Shown piece after piece: positions 33,958 through 43,865 of a stretch of DNA of 64,000 bases. How positions within the stretch are numbered: the stretch's first letter is position 1; each line of letters begins with the position of its first letter. The position numbers were made by a program, and so were the translations under genes. The stretch is from Prevotella melaninogenica (lineage in GTDB: Bacteria; Bacteroidota; Bacteroidia; Bacteroidales; Bacteroidaceae), in assembly GCF_018128065.1 (NCBI RefSeq), contig NZ_CP072360.1, positions 1,616,501-1,680,500 on the forward strand, given 5' to 3'. The notes under the pieces were generated by a model. That model was not told where the DNA came from. It made no database searches and saw nothing but the letters and a program-made list of their open reading frames with translations.

Positions 33958-34449
33958 CTAAGTCATTATCATTTTCAATATTTGATTTGCTATATAGAAT
34001 ATCTTATCTTTTAAAGTAAAAGATTGGGCCCGTTCATTGATATTTACAATCTTCAAATCGTTAGATGATTTCTCCCATGAATTATAATAATACAAATTAT
34101 CATTATCCAAGTGGTCTAAATATATTATCTCTTGTTTATGCCCTATTACCCGAAAAGATAACTTACTCATTTCAACTTCAACCAAATACCCTCCTACAAT
34201 ATCTTTCCAGTTTTTTTTAACTTGATATAGAGGGAGGTATATAAAGTCTCCATTTAATAAGATAGGACCACCAAAGCCATTATAAAAGGGACATTTGACA
34301 TTTTCTCCATTTATATATAGATTACCACAAAGGGGACCTTCTTTTGCAAAATTGTGCAAATTATTAAAATGTATTTCGTAATTATTTTCTACATAAGAAA
34401 GATTAAAACTTAAAGGGTTACCTTTTTCTGCAGACTTTTTATCATTCAT
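33958..34449 (-). CDS. Cytosolic immunity protein for the full-length RHS protein L
   Basis: 163 residues without signal peptide or membrane segment. Its ATG overlaps the stop of the RHS gene by one base (TAATG), indicating translational coupling and a strict one-to-one pairing with the expressed toxin. The sequence (CGNLYINGENVKCPFYNGFG, a run of aromatic beta-like strands) is not a family I recognise. Lack of an export signal implies that the tip of L acts in the cytoplasm. Confidence 0.7.
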   Translation of the reverse strand: MNDKKSAEKGNPLSFNLSYVENNYEIHFNNLHNFAKEGPLCGNLYINGENVKCPFYNGFGGPILLNGDFIYLPLYQVKKNWKDIVGGYLVEVEMSKLSFRVIGHKQEIIYLDHLDNDNLYYYNSWEKSSNDLKIVNINERAQSFTLKDKIFYIANQILKMIMT

Positions 34450-37400
34450 TATTTTATTCTTTTAAATCCAGTTATAGAAGGAGTAAAATATTGAGTACGA
34501 CCTCCAATATAAGGAAAACCTTGAGAGGAGGCCGTTCCCTTAATCATAACAGTTCCCTTTGGGACACTTATTTCTGCAACTCCCTCCATCTTATTCCATT
34601 TAGGCAAAATTGCTAGTCCGGTTCTGTCTACTGTGCTATTCAATGCGCCATTACTTAAATAACGCCCCATTGGTGCAGCTAAACCGCCATAGTACCGATA
34701 TAGGTTAACATCTTTTGTTAGTTGTATGACTTTCACTCCGTTATTGAAGTTCTCCAGTTCTGATATACTTGTTTCACCAACAAACTTCCCAACAGCAGCT
34801 GCCCCATGCCCCAAAGTTACGGAACTCTGTCTAACAGCACGTGCAGTCCTTGCGACTCGCACAGAATTTCTCGCAAGTCTTACTGACATTTTAGTTGCAC
34901 TTTTAGTAAAAGCTCCACCTGCTGCTATTTGTGCAATATCAGCCCCTGTTTCACCAAATATTTCTCCTCTACGGTTTATATCATCACTTGTCTGAACTTC
35001 ATTCCATCTTGCTTTAGTTGTATACCAAATTGCTTTACCAGTATTCACAGGATGAGCGGCAGCATGCCCCATCATCTTTAGTGTGTTAATGGGATGCCTA
35101 ACCATATTATAGGTATTCTTGAAACTCTTGTATACTCCTTTGAAGAAAGAGCCAATACCAGACCAAATACTTTGATCGTCAGGATAAGAAGAAGATTTCC
35201 CATTGGCATCAATTAGTGTAATCGGATTGTCTACGCAATATACATAAGAACCTGTATTTACATACTCCTCTGCTAACGGATCCACACCATACCAAATACT
35301 TGCCACAGGATTTAAGTACCTTGCACCATAATAGTACAAGCCTGTCTCCTCATCGAACTGTTTGCCATTGAACTTATAGGGTAGGTCTTCACTTGATGAG
35401 TGTTCGTCTACAAGGAGTTCACCATATGGCAAGTAAGCATCATACTGGGTGATATTGGCTTTGTCATCTGTGATGTAAGACGTTGAGCCGAGGTGGTCAC
35501 TGTGATAGAAGAAGGTTTCTTCTTTTGTGGTGTCGTTGGCAATGTAACCATATCCTGCCTGAGGGTCATCAGGGTTGCTTGGGTCGTTCCAGCTTACAGG
35601 TGGACCGGGGTTGGTATTCGGTGTGGTGTTCGGCTTCGGAGTTTGAATCCAACCCTGTGGCACATCATGGTTACCAAGTTCTGTGAGGACGGCATTATAA
35701 CCTACCCCCGTGTTCTCCGGATCACCATATGCACCCTTCTCTGTCGGTACACCTGGAGCTACACCCACTTTCTTATAATATGCCTCCTTCTGTGTCTGGA
35801 TTTGATTCATACGTTCAGCATAGTCCTGCTGACCAGCGGTTACGTATGAGCCATTACGCCCGTAAACGTTGTTGAACAGACCTGTTCCTATCCTTGATGC
35901 GATTCGTTTGTCACCAATAAAGTAATGCTTTGTAAATCGATTCTTATTGACTGAGAGGATACTTGCTGGATAAAGTGTGAAGTTGTCCGTCTCGTGGAAG
36001 GTTATACCCTGTGGTGCACCATTGATATACACACCCTCCATCGTTCCGTAACTCTTCATGATGCGTTCACCAGCAGCATTATAAGTATATCGACTCGTTT
36101 TGCCATTGTCAGAGAGTACCATCAGGCGGTTATCTTCATCCCAGTACATCTCACGGGTAGTATTCGTAGAGTCGTTCGTTACCAGTGTAGGATTACCATT
36201 GGCATCATAGGTGTAATGGTCGTGACCAATCTGCGTTGGAGCCGTCGGGTGGTTACTGTCCTCATACTTATAAGCAAAGTTATAAGACTTAGCAGTTGTT
36301 GTTGAGTCCACCTTCTGTACCTTGGTCAGCGGTTCACTCATCCGTCCGAACGACATCACCATATCATACGATGCACGCTTAGCCTTACCACTTGCATGAA
36401 TAAGGCGGTTCAGCTCATCATACTCATACGTATGCGAACTCCTTCCTCCCAGCTTCGCCTTGTTGAGTTTCGTCAGCGACGTTGGGTTGGCGGCATTCGT
36501 AATACCGAGGATATTGTCCACAGCATCATACTGGTACCTGTTTTCCATCACAGCCTGACCATCCGCTGTAAGGTTCATCACCTGCAGACGTTCACGCTGC
36601 TTATCGTAGGTATAGGTTGTCTCCGTGCCATTACCGAGCTTCGTATAGACTGTATGACCCTCCTTATCGTAACCTATCCTATCAACAATAACGCTCTGAC
36701 GTCCCTGTTTATTGCTCGTCATGCTCTCCACCTGTCCTGCAGCATTGTAGTGATAAGTTACCACTTCACCGTCAGGATAAGTCATCGTCTGCACACGGTT
36801 CCAACTGTCATACGTAGCACCATAGACATAAGTCCTGATATCCGCCACGCTCGCCATGACCGTACGGACAGTTTTCGTCACCTCACCCTGACGACCATAG
36901 TAATAGGCTTCACCGCCACTCGCATCCTCAACGAGGGCAAGACGACCGGCACGGTTGTACTTATCGCCAGCCTTACCATAGGTATAGGTGACACGGTTGA
37001 AGAGATTTTCTGGATAAAGCACCTCATGCAACCGTTCGAAGTCGTAGGTATAAGAGATGTAACCCTTGTCAGATATCGACTTTCTAAGTTCTGCCGTGAG
37101 CTTCGTCAGGAGGTTACCCGCTGCATCATAGGTCATATTCGTTTCACCAGCATCAGGATGATTCACCATCAGTTTACGACCAAGCAAGTCGTAGGCATAC
37201 TTCGTCTCCTTGCCGTTAGGATGCTGAACAGTCATCACCTGTCCGACAGGGTCATAGCTGTACTTCACCGTGATATCCTCACCACGGGCATGCTGCACCG
37301 TCTCACGGTTGCGTCCCTTGGCATCCGTATAGCTCTCCGCATGTCGTCCCAGTGCATCCGTGACCGTTGTCTGGAGCATTGGTTCACCGTCATGGCTGCC

Positions 37401-40400
37401 GATACTGTAGGCTGTGCGTGTCACACTGCCATCAGCAAGCGTAACACTCATGGTACGGTCGTGCGCATCATACTCCGTCTTTGCCTGCAAATCACCTGTA
37501 GCATGGTTGTAAGTGCCAATATTACCATAACTCTCCGTCATTGGGTAATAAGCTGTGATGTTACGTCCGAAGGCATCGATGACAGCCCTTCCACTGACGA
37601 TGGAGACCTTTTGATTGCTGCCACCAGACCAAACCACACCCGTCTGTTTCGTCTGGACGGCACGCATCAGCGAGTCGGCAAAGGTATAGGTATCTATGTT
37701 GCCTTCCTTAGAATAATGGATGGTATGTGCCTTGCGTTCTGCAGGGAAGTACTCAAAGCGGATAGTAAACGGCTGACCGCTCTCTATCTCATACGGAGCA
37801 CGGATAGTCTGCTGTCTGCCCAGTGCATCGTAGGTGTATTCCATCTTCTGTCCGTTAAGGTCGGTCGTTACAGACGGAGCATTCCAAAGACCATCATAAG
37901 CCGTGCTGGAGCTATAACCGTATGCATCCTTGACACTTGTCACAAGACTGTGATAGCGGTCGTCATACGTATAAGCATAGAACATACGCTGATGGTTATA
38001 GTTCTCCGGCTTCGTCATGCGTGTGATGTTACCATAGCCATCGTAAGTCATGTTATAGACTGATGGCTTGTCACCGTTATGGAGCATGATCTCCGTTATC
38101 TCACCGTTTCCGTCCACCTTCGTGCTACGTTCACGGTAAGTCTTACCGCCACTGCTGACAGCGATATGGCTCGGAACACTGACAATATACTTGTCGGCTA
38201 TCTTATGATAGTTAATGTTTGCCTCTAAGCTATAGCCCGTTGTAGTCTCCTTATATCCCTGTAGGTTACCATAGTCATCGTAAGTATTGCTGACAGCAAC
38301 CGAAAGACTGTCCCCACTGGCTTCATCAAAGTTACTCTGAACGAGTGTCTTTAGGGCAGGGAAGACAACAGCATCTGTCGTATTATTACCAACGGCAAGT
38401 GTCTTCAGGTCGTAGTCATAGACAGCGCCCTGCAGTTTCTTTCCATCAGCGGTATAGAGATATTCACTCGTTACAAGTCCATGCGCATAGTAATCCCTGT
38501 TCTTACCATAAGTCTGTACGGAGTAACGATAGAGTCTGTCAGCGTTCTCAGTGTCTATCTGATTGGTACGTACCTGCTTGAAACCATAGAAGTCACGTTC
38601 ACGGCGGTCACGATAGCCATCACTATATTCGAAGGTATTCCTGCTTCGTAGTGCTCCGTTCTCCTTGTATCCACCTGTCGTCTCAACCGATGACATCACC
38701 CAGCGACGTCCCGGCAAATCGTAACTTGGAGTTGTCTGCTCATAACCGATATTGATATGTCCACCGAAAGGAAGCGTCACAGAGCGCAGCATGTTCGTTC
38801 TGCCCGTAAGGTTACGACGTACATAGAGATGATTTTCGCTGTCACTATAGACAAGATCAGGAAGCCCGTCTCCATCCATATCCATAACTGCAGCTGTAGT
38901 ACGGCTTATACTTTCGCTATGAGATCCCTGTACACTTGGTGTAATGCTAATTGTGAAACCGAAAGGAAGAGGAATCGTATAGGTATAGGCTGTGCTGGCA
39001 TAGATGGCAACAGAGGAACCGAGATTGTCAGAAATATTACTCTGTCCGAGAGAAGTACTGCCAGACATAAATCCGCTTCCAGTATTCAAAGTAGCCTTCA
39101 GATTGCCCTTTTCATCCAGTTGAAGGAGATCAGGGAGACCGTCACCATTGACATCACTAAGCTGAGAACGCGTAGAGGTCAAGCTCTCCGTATCATTCTG
39201 ACCGATATTGACACTAAAAAGTCCCAATACGGGAACCGTGATACCAAGTCCGTCACCAAAGTTGCTGTTTTTAGTCGACTCAAGTTGTGTAAGAGAAGAG
39301 GCTATCGCTGGTGTAAAGTCATAGCCAAGTCCATAACGAACGGTGCCGTTGGTAACCATATCAGGAAGTCCATCTCCATTAAGATCCTCCCAACCTCTTA
39401 CTGTTTCCGAAGTTCCACTGGAGAAGTTTCCACTTGCTCCACAAGAAAATTCTGCTACTTTACCAGAGTGACTGGCAGAATTCCCCTCTGCAGCCCGCTG
39501 CCTCATAATCTGCTTTGTGGTTGTATGCTGTGCAAAGGCAGCCTTTGCGACAGCCATCTTCTCCTTAAAGTCTTTAAAGGAATAGGCACTCTTATCTGAA
39601 GAGAAGCCAATATCTCCACCTATATTGCTGGCGTCACCATCTGTAGCGGCATTTTCAACATCATATTGCAGGCTCCCCTTGCCCAGTATACCTGTAGGCT
39701 GTGTCAGTTGTGCAACGACTTTTCCATCATTATCATTCAACCAGTCAGGGTAACCGTCACCATTGAGGTCCATGGCGGAGATAATATTATAGGACTGCTG
39801 TGAGGTGTTACTTTTGTTGACTCCGAGGCTGGCTCCCAATGAGAATCCCATATTATATGTCTTACCCTTTGATTTCGACTCTGTCAGTAACACTGGTGCT
39901 GCCAGTCCTCCACCTTGTATATTATAATCGACAGTATCCACAATGATATCATCCTCTCCCAGTCGTGATGGACGCATGACAACAGAACCGACATAGGCAC
40001 TATCTGTTGCACTCACAAAGTATTTTTTCTCTGGTAAGTAAGACAGTGTAAAGAACAATTGACGGTTAATATCCATCTCATTGGCTTCTACGGCACTCTC
40101 ATTGACTTTTCCATCATGATAGTACTCATTTGTCTCAGGAATCTTCATCTTGTCCTTCGGTATTGCAACATTCTTTGCCGTACCATTCCATGCAAAAGAT
40201 CCCCAACCTTTGTACAGCTGTCCATAGTCAAAACGGTTAAAGCTTGAATAGACAGACGCATTGACTGTGGAAACCTTGACAGGTCTTGACACTGCAGGAC
40301 TTCCTGCTGTAGCAGGGCTGACAACAGAATCCCTAAATATCGTTAGCTTTGCAGTCGCATTTTCAAGTTCGTTCAAGATAGAATATGTCACCTGTACTTT

Positions 40401-43400
40401 TCCTGCAGACATCTTCTGTGCAAGTACAGAACCGTCTGCAATTCTGATAGTTGATCCTGTCAGTTGATTACTGCTGCCAAGAGTTAATTCTTTGCGGTAG
40501 AGTAAGGATCCATGATCATCCTTGATAGTCATATAGACTGTTGCTGGCGCCGTATCCTTGTTTGACATCCTTTGGGCAGAAAGCTCAGGGACAAGAGTAA
40601 GTGCTTTCCCCCATACCGGACTTTGTATAGAGACATTTCTGCCTATAACGGTGTCTGGACATAGAGAAATATTCTTGCTGAACATCAGGCATTGCGGGGA
40701 AAGAACATATTTCATGGTGTCCGCATAAAAGACAGGTCTCCAGTCTATATGTTTCCAGTTGATGGGACTCGCAGTACGTATAGTGAAATTAACAGTAGCT
40801 GCTTCTCCTGCTGTGGCTGTTAGATTACCGGAGAAGCTGCCATGGCTGATCACAGTATCTGCTTTAAGGAGGAGACTGTCCATGACCAACTGATTACCAT
40901 CCTTATCAGTCTTTATGATTGCCAGTATAATGTCATCAGAAGTCTTCTGTTTATTGAATGTACCTTCAAATCTGTTTACTGCAGTTTCCGAAAGGGCAGC
41001 TGTTGAATATGCACCGCTTATATAATCTTCACTGCTGCGATATCTCTTCAAGTCCTCACCGGCATATTTATCAGTCTTGATAGAAGTATAAGTTATCTCC
41101 GGATCCCATATGACATCATCACCTATACCGGAGTAGCGTGCTCCGACACGAAATACAAAAACATCTCCAGGTTTTACGCTACGGGTCATTGTAGGTAAGG
41201 TCACTGATCCCGATTGTAACAGGATGTCCTTCCATAACACGTCACTATTGAATTGCATACTGAGGCTGACACCATCTCCCTCAGAAGAGTGCTTCTCTAC
41301 ATGGCTCATAACAGATACTGTACCTGAATAAGGCGCTCGCCAAACACGTACGACATCATGTAGAGGGAACTCTCTCTCCAAAGAGTCGCGAACAGTCTTG
41401 TAGTCAACTTTGAAAGCAGGCGCAACGTTAACTCCGGCTATTGATGGTATTGGGTTGCCAGTGGCCGTACTGGCAGGTGCAAAGGTCACATCTTTTCCGT
41501 CGCTATGGTTGAAATAAACGATTCCGTTAACTGCAATATCAACAAGGCCATCACTATTAAAATCCTGGAAATAAACCTTAGTTTTATTCTGATCCTTAGT
41601 TTTGCTGATGGCAAAACCCATATTCGCCGGTCCAAAACCTGTAGCAACGTTAGCACTGAGAGTATAGCTGGTAGCCTTGCCAGAAGAGAAACTGTTTACA
41701 CCCACCAAAGCCTGTTCTTTACCAAAGACAGGATGAGAGAGGGCCTTGTTCATATTGAGGCGATAATGGAGTTTACCATCGCTACCTTTCCATACCTTAT
41801 CGGGCATCCCATCGCCATTGATATCTACAAGTGTCACACGGCCTTCATTGGAAGAATTGGTATGGCTATAAGAAGCACCTGCACTCGCTGTTGCTGGCCC
41901 CCAGCCAGCGCCAACCATTATACCACCTCCAATGGTATTTCCCCTGGAGGAAGCTCCGCCAAGAAGAGACAAGTGTTCGTCGAAATGTCCAATTTTGGTT
42001 TTTACAAGCTTGCCATAATTGTCTATACCAGCTGTATAGGTTGTAATACTATCTGCATAGAGTCCTTTTTTCACATCATTATAGTAGTTGAAACTCTGTG
42101 CAGCTACTACTATACCTTTACTGTCGTTCTGGTCAATGCTCGTAAGAAGTGTTTTCCCGAAGGGTCCTTTTTCATAATGGATTGTATATGAACGAAGCTG
42201 CTGCCCATTGTTTTTGACCTCGACGCTTCCCAACAGAAGAGAGTCTGTCTGGAGAACCCCAAGTCTACCACTACGAACATAGTCAACTCTGTGTACGTTA
42301 CCAGTATTCCAGTTGAATTCAATACTATACAGTCCTTCCGTCTCCCCGAATCCTGTCCATGTATAACGTTCAGGATAAAGGTTATTGCCAGACTTCATGT
42401 AATGGAAAGCGGCAAAGTTCCCATGAACATCGGTAACACGATCAAGTGCCCATTTGATACGGTTACCTTTGGTATCAGTAAGAGAAGTAGCATCACTGAC
42501 ATGACCACCATACCCACCATAACTGTAGACTGTACCATCCTTGCCCGTCACTTCCCAGTAATAGTTCTTCGGGCTGTTACCCTTTCGGATAATCCTACTG
42601 AAACCACCTTCAGTCATTGGATAGAACTGCTTATCAGTCTGACGTGACAAAGAATCAGTCCTACGATAGAGTCGGTCATTGAGCTGCTGTCCCATGAGGA
42701 GATAGCTCTCACTCTCTGACTTATCATCAAAACGTGGTACACCCCATCGGGTCTCTATGTCAATGCTCTGCACAGGAAGACTCCATCCATAGCCTACAAA
42801 ACTACTACCGCCCTCACTGCTGTACTGTAAGCCGGCACTTACACCAATATCATTACGCCCTGCAGGAACTTCAAAAGGATAGGACAGTGTTGCCGTACCA
42901 TTCTGATTAGCTGATGGAGCTTCAATCTGCTGAATACCCGCTGCTGGGTCAGCAGCCTTCAGCTCACTGATACCTGTAGGGACATAATTCTGTGTTTCGG
43001 GACTCTCTGGAACTTTGATGATACCGTTGATGACATCCGTAAAGTGAGAAGTCTCTGCCATTGCCACCTCACGTTTAGTATCAATACCTTTTGACTGGAG
43101 CATTGTCCAGCGTTGGTGCAGTTCATCATAGTAATAGGTGTGGATATCATCTACTGTATAGCCTTTCGGAATCAACGTGCTGTCGTAAGGGACAGAAATA
43201 CTTGCCAGATGATGGACGAAATGATTACCATGGGGTAAAAAACGATAACCTGATACCGTATCTGTTCTTGCCATTAAGGTGTCACAGCCACCTGTAACAT
43301 TCACCATACCCGTAGGCAAGGTTGGTAGTTCACCCTTTCTAAGTGGAGTAATACTGAGAACTTTACCCTTTTCCATAGCCTCACGTGGAACGGCAAGCTG

Positions 43401-43781
43401 GGCACGCCCAACATTGAGTGTATCGCTGTCGGAGTTGGCAAAGAACTTGCTGACGGTACGTTTGCCTAAGTCTGCAAAAAGTCTTGCAGATTTCCTGTTC
43501 GGCTTGTGAGTATCTACACGATTCCCCTTTTGATTTCTTATAACTTCTTTGGAGATTCTCTTCACAGGTAAGTTCTGTACACTGTCCTTAACTTGTTTTC
43601 GTAAGGAAGTTGCCTTTGGGGAAGTGCTATCTTTTTGTACAGAAGAGACTGTATCAGTACATGTAGAATCACTGATTACTGTTTCTTTAGCAGAACGACT
43701 ACTTCCACCATTACAGGAGTTTAGTATGATTCCTGAAAGCAACAGGAACGGAAGGAGGAGTGAATGTGTAGAATACTTCAT
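34449..43781 (-). CDS. Full-length SpvB/FG-GAP/RHS polymorphic toxin lipoprotein (L)
   Basis: 3110 residues. Lipoprotein signal with lipobox LNSC (Cys23); low-complexity S/T/K linker; ZU5-like region about 110-270 (GKVLSITPLRKGELPTLP); SpvB-like domain from about 290 (SYPFEVPAGRNDIGVSAGLQ); several FG-GAP/VCBS calcium motifs (DINGDGMPD, DLNGDGYPD, DLNGDGLPD, DVNGDGLPD, DMDGDGLPD) between about 640 and 1650; RHS/YD repeats about 1660-2850 that would form the toxin-enclosing shell; core boundary near 2859; then a 250-residue tip. The tip ends with LYRYYGGLAAPMGRYLS, LAILPKW, VPKGT and GGRTQYF, a pattern reminiscent of TNT/ADP-ribosyltransferase-like NAD-acting toxins (low confidence). It is the only complete copy, in an apparent operon with the T9SS and barrel genes upstream. 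Confidence 0.85.
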   Translation of the reverse strand: MKYSTHSLLLPFLLLSGIILNSCNGGSSRSAKETVISDSTCTDTVSSVQKDSTSPKATSLRKQVKDSVQNLPVKRISKEVIRNQKGNRVDTHKPNRKSARLFADLGKRTVSKFFANSDSDTLNVGRAQLAVPREAMEKGKVLSITPLRKGELPTLPTGMVNVTGGCDTLMARTDTVSGYRFLPHGNHFVHHLASISVPYDSTLIPKGYTVDDIHTYYYDELHQRWTMLQSKGIDTKREVAMAETSHFTDVINGIIKVPESPETQNYVPTGISELKAADPAAGIQQIEAPSANQNGTATLSYPFEVPAGRNDIGVSAGLQYSSEGGSSFVGYGWSLPVQSIDIETRWGVPRFDDKSESESYLLMGQQLNDRLYRRTDSLSRQTDKQFYPMTEGGFSRIIRKGNSPKNYYWEVTGKDGTVYSYGGYGGHVSDATSLTDTKGNRIKWALDRVTDVHGNFAAFHYMKSGNNLYPERYTWTGFGETEGLYSIEFNWNTGNVHRVDYVRSGRLGVLQTDSLLLGSVEVKNNGQQLRSYTIHYEKGPFGKTLLTSIDQNDSKGIVVAAQSFNYYNDVKKGLYADSITTYTAGIDNYGKLVKTKIGHFDEHLSLLGGASSRGNTIGGGIMVGAGWGPATASAGASYSHTNSSNEGRVTLVDINGDGMPDKVWKGSDGKLHYRLNMNKALSHPVFGKEQALVGVNSFSSGKATSYTLSANVATGFGPANMGFAISKTKDQNKTKVYFQDFNSDGLVDIAVNGIVYFNHSDGKDVTFAPASTATGNPIPSIAGVNVAPAFKVDYKTVRDSLEREFPLHDVVRVWRAPYSGTVSVMSHVEKHSSEGDGVSLSMQFNSDVLWKDILLQSGSVTLPTMTRSVKPGDVFVFRVGARYSGIGDDVIWDPEITYTSIKTDKYAGEDLKRYRSSEDYISGAYSTAALSETAVNRFEGTFNKQKTSDDIILAIIKTDKDGNQLVMDSLLLKADTVISHGSFSGNLTATAGEAATVNFTIRTASPINWKHIDWRPVFYADTMKYVLSPQCLMFSKNISLCPDTVIGRNVSIQSPVWGKALTLVPELSAQRMSNKDTAPATVYMTIKDDHGSLLYRKELTLGSSNQLTGSTIRIADGSVLAQKMSAGKVQVTYSILNELENATAKLTIFRDSVVSPATAGSPAVSRPVKVSTVNASVYSSFNRFDYGQLYKGWGSFAWNGTAKNVAIPKDKMKIPETNEYYHDGKVNESAVEANEMDINRQLFFTLSYLPEKKYFVSATDSAYVGSVVMRPSRLGEDDIIVDTVDYNIQGGGLAAPVLLTESKSKGKTYNMGFSLGASLGVNKSNTSQQSYNIISAMDLNGDGYPDWLNDNDGKVVAQLTQPTGILGKGSLQYDVENAATDGDASNIGGDIGFSSDKSAYSFKDFKEKMAVAKAAFAQHTTTKQIMRQRAAEGNSASHSGKVAEFSCGASGNFSSGTSETVRGWEDLNGDGLPDMVTNGTVRYGLGYDFTPAIASSLTQLESTKNSNFGDGLGITVPVLGLFSVNIGQNDTESLTSTRSQLSDVNGDGLPDLLQLDEKGNLKATLNTGSGFMSGSTSLGQSNISDNLGSSVAIYASTAYTYTIPLPFGFTISITPSVQGSHSESISRTTAAVMDMDGDGLPDLVYSDSENHLYVRRNLTGRTNMLRSVTLPFGGHINIGYEQTTPSYDLPGRRWVMSSVETTGGYKENGALRSRNTFEYSDGYRDRRERDFYGFKQVRTNQIDTENADRLYRYSVQTYGKNRDYYAHGLVTSEYLYTADGKKLQGAVYDYDLKTLAVGNNTTDAVVFPALKTLVQSNFDEASGDSLSVAVSNTYDDYGNLQGYKETTTGYSLEANINYHKIADKYIVSVPSHIAVSSGGKTYRERSTKVDGNGEITEIMLHNGDKPSVYNMTYDGYGNITRMTKPENYNHQRMFYAYTYDDRYHSLVTSVKDAYGYSSSTAYDGLWNAPSVTTDLNGQKMEYTYDALGRQQTIRAPYEIESGQPFTIRFEYFPAERKAHTIHYSKEGNIDTYTFADSLMRAVQTKQTGVVWSGGSNQKVSIVSGRAVIDAFGRNITAYYPMTESYGNIGTYNHATGDLQAKTEYDAHDRTMSVTLADGSVTRTAYSIGSHDGEPMLQTTVTDALGRHAESYTDAKGRNRETVQHARGEDITVKYSYDPVGQVMTVQHPNGKETKYAYDLLGRKLMVNHPDAGETNMTYDAAGNLLTKLTAELRKSISDKGYISYTYDFERLHEVLYPENLFNRVTYTYGKAGDKYNRAGRLALVEDASGGEAYYYGRQGEVTKTVRTVMASVADIRTYVYGATYDSWNRVQTMTYPDGEVVTYHYNAAGQVESMTSNKQGRQSVIVDRIGYDKEGHTVYTKLGNGTETTYTYDKQRERLQVMNLTADGQAVMENRYQYDAVDNILGITNAANPTSLTKLNKAKLGGRSSHTYEYDELNRLIHASGKAKRASYDMVMSFGRMSEPLTKVQKVDSTTTAKSYNFAYKYEDSNHPTAPTQIGHDHYTYDANGNPTLVTNDSTNTTREMYWDEDNRLMVLSDNGKTSRYTYNAAGERIMKSYGTMEGVYINGAPQGITFHETDNFTLYPASILSVNKNRFTKHYFIGDKRIASRIGTGLFNNVYGRNGSYVTAGQQDYAERMNQIQTQKEAYYKKVGVAPGVPTEKGAYGDPENTGVGYNAVLTELGNHDVPQGWIQTPKPNTTPNTNPGPPVSWNDPSNPDDPQAGYGYIANDTTKEETFFYHSDHLGSTSYITDDKANITQYDAYLPYGELLVDEHSSSEDLPYKFNGKQFDEETGLYYYGARYLNPVASIWYGVDPLAEEYVNTGSYVYCVDNPITLIDANGKSSSYPDDQSIWSGIGSFFKGVYKSFKNTYNMVRHPINTLKMMGHAAAHPVNTGKAIWYTTKARWNEVQTSDDINRRGEIFGETGADIAQIAAGGAFTKSATKMSVRLARNSVRVARTARAVRQSSVTLGHGAAAVGKFVGETSISELENFNNGVKVIQLTKDVNLYRYYGGLAAPMGRYLSNGALNSTVDRTGLAILPKWNKMEGVAEISVPKGTVMIKGTASSQGFPYIGGRTQYFTPSITGFKRIK

Positions 43782-43865
43782 TATTCTTGCTATTTTGTTT
43801 CAGACCTAAAGGTCCTCAATATATATACTTGTGTTGGAAAATTTTATAAAAGATAAAAATGAGAA

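Noticed and set aside
39000..43700. Plus-strand frames of 60-280 residues opposite the SpvB/FG-GAP part (e.g. 38757-39599, 41505-42191)
   Set aside because: They lie antisense to well-supported coding sequence with conserved calcium motifs and have no promoter or family resemblance.
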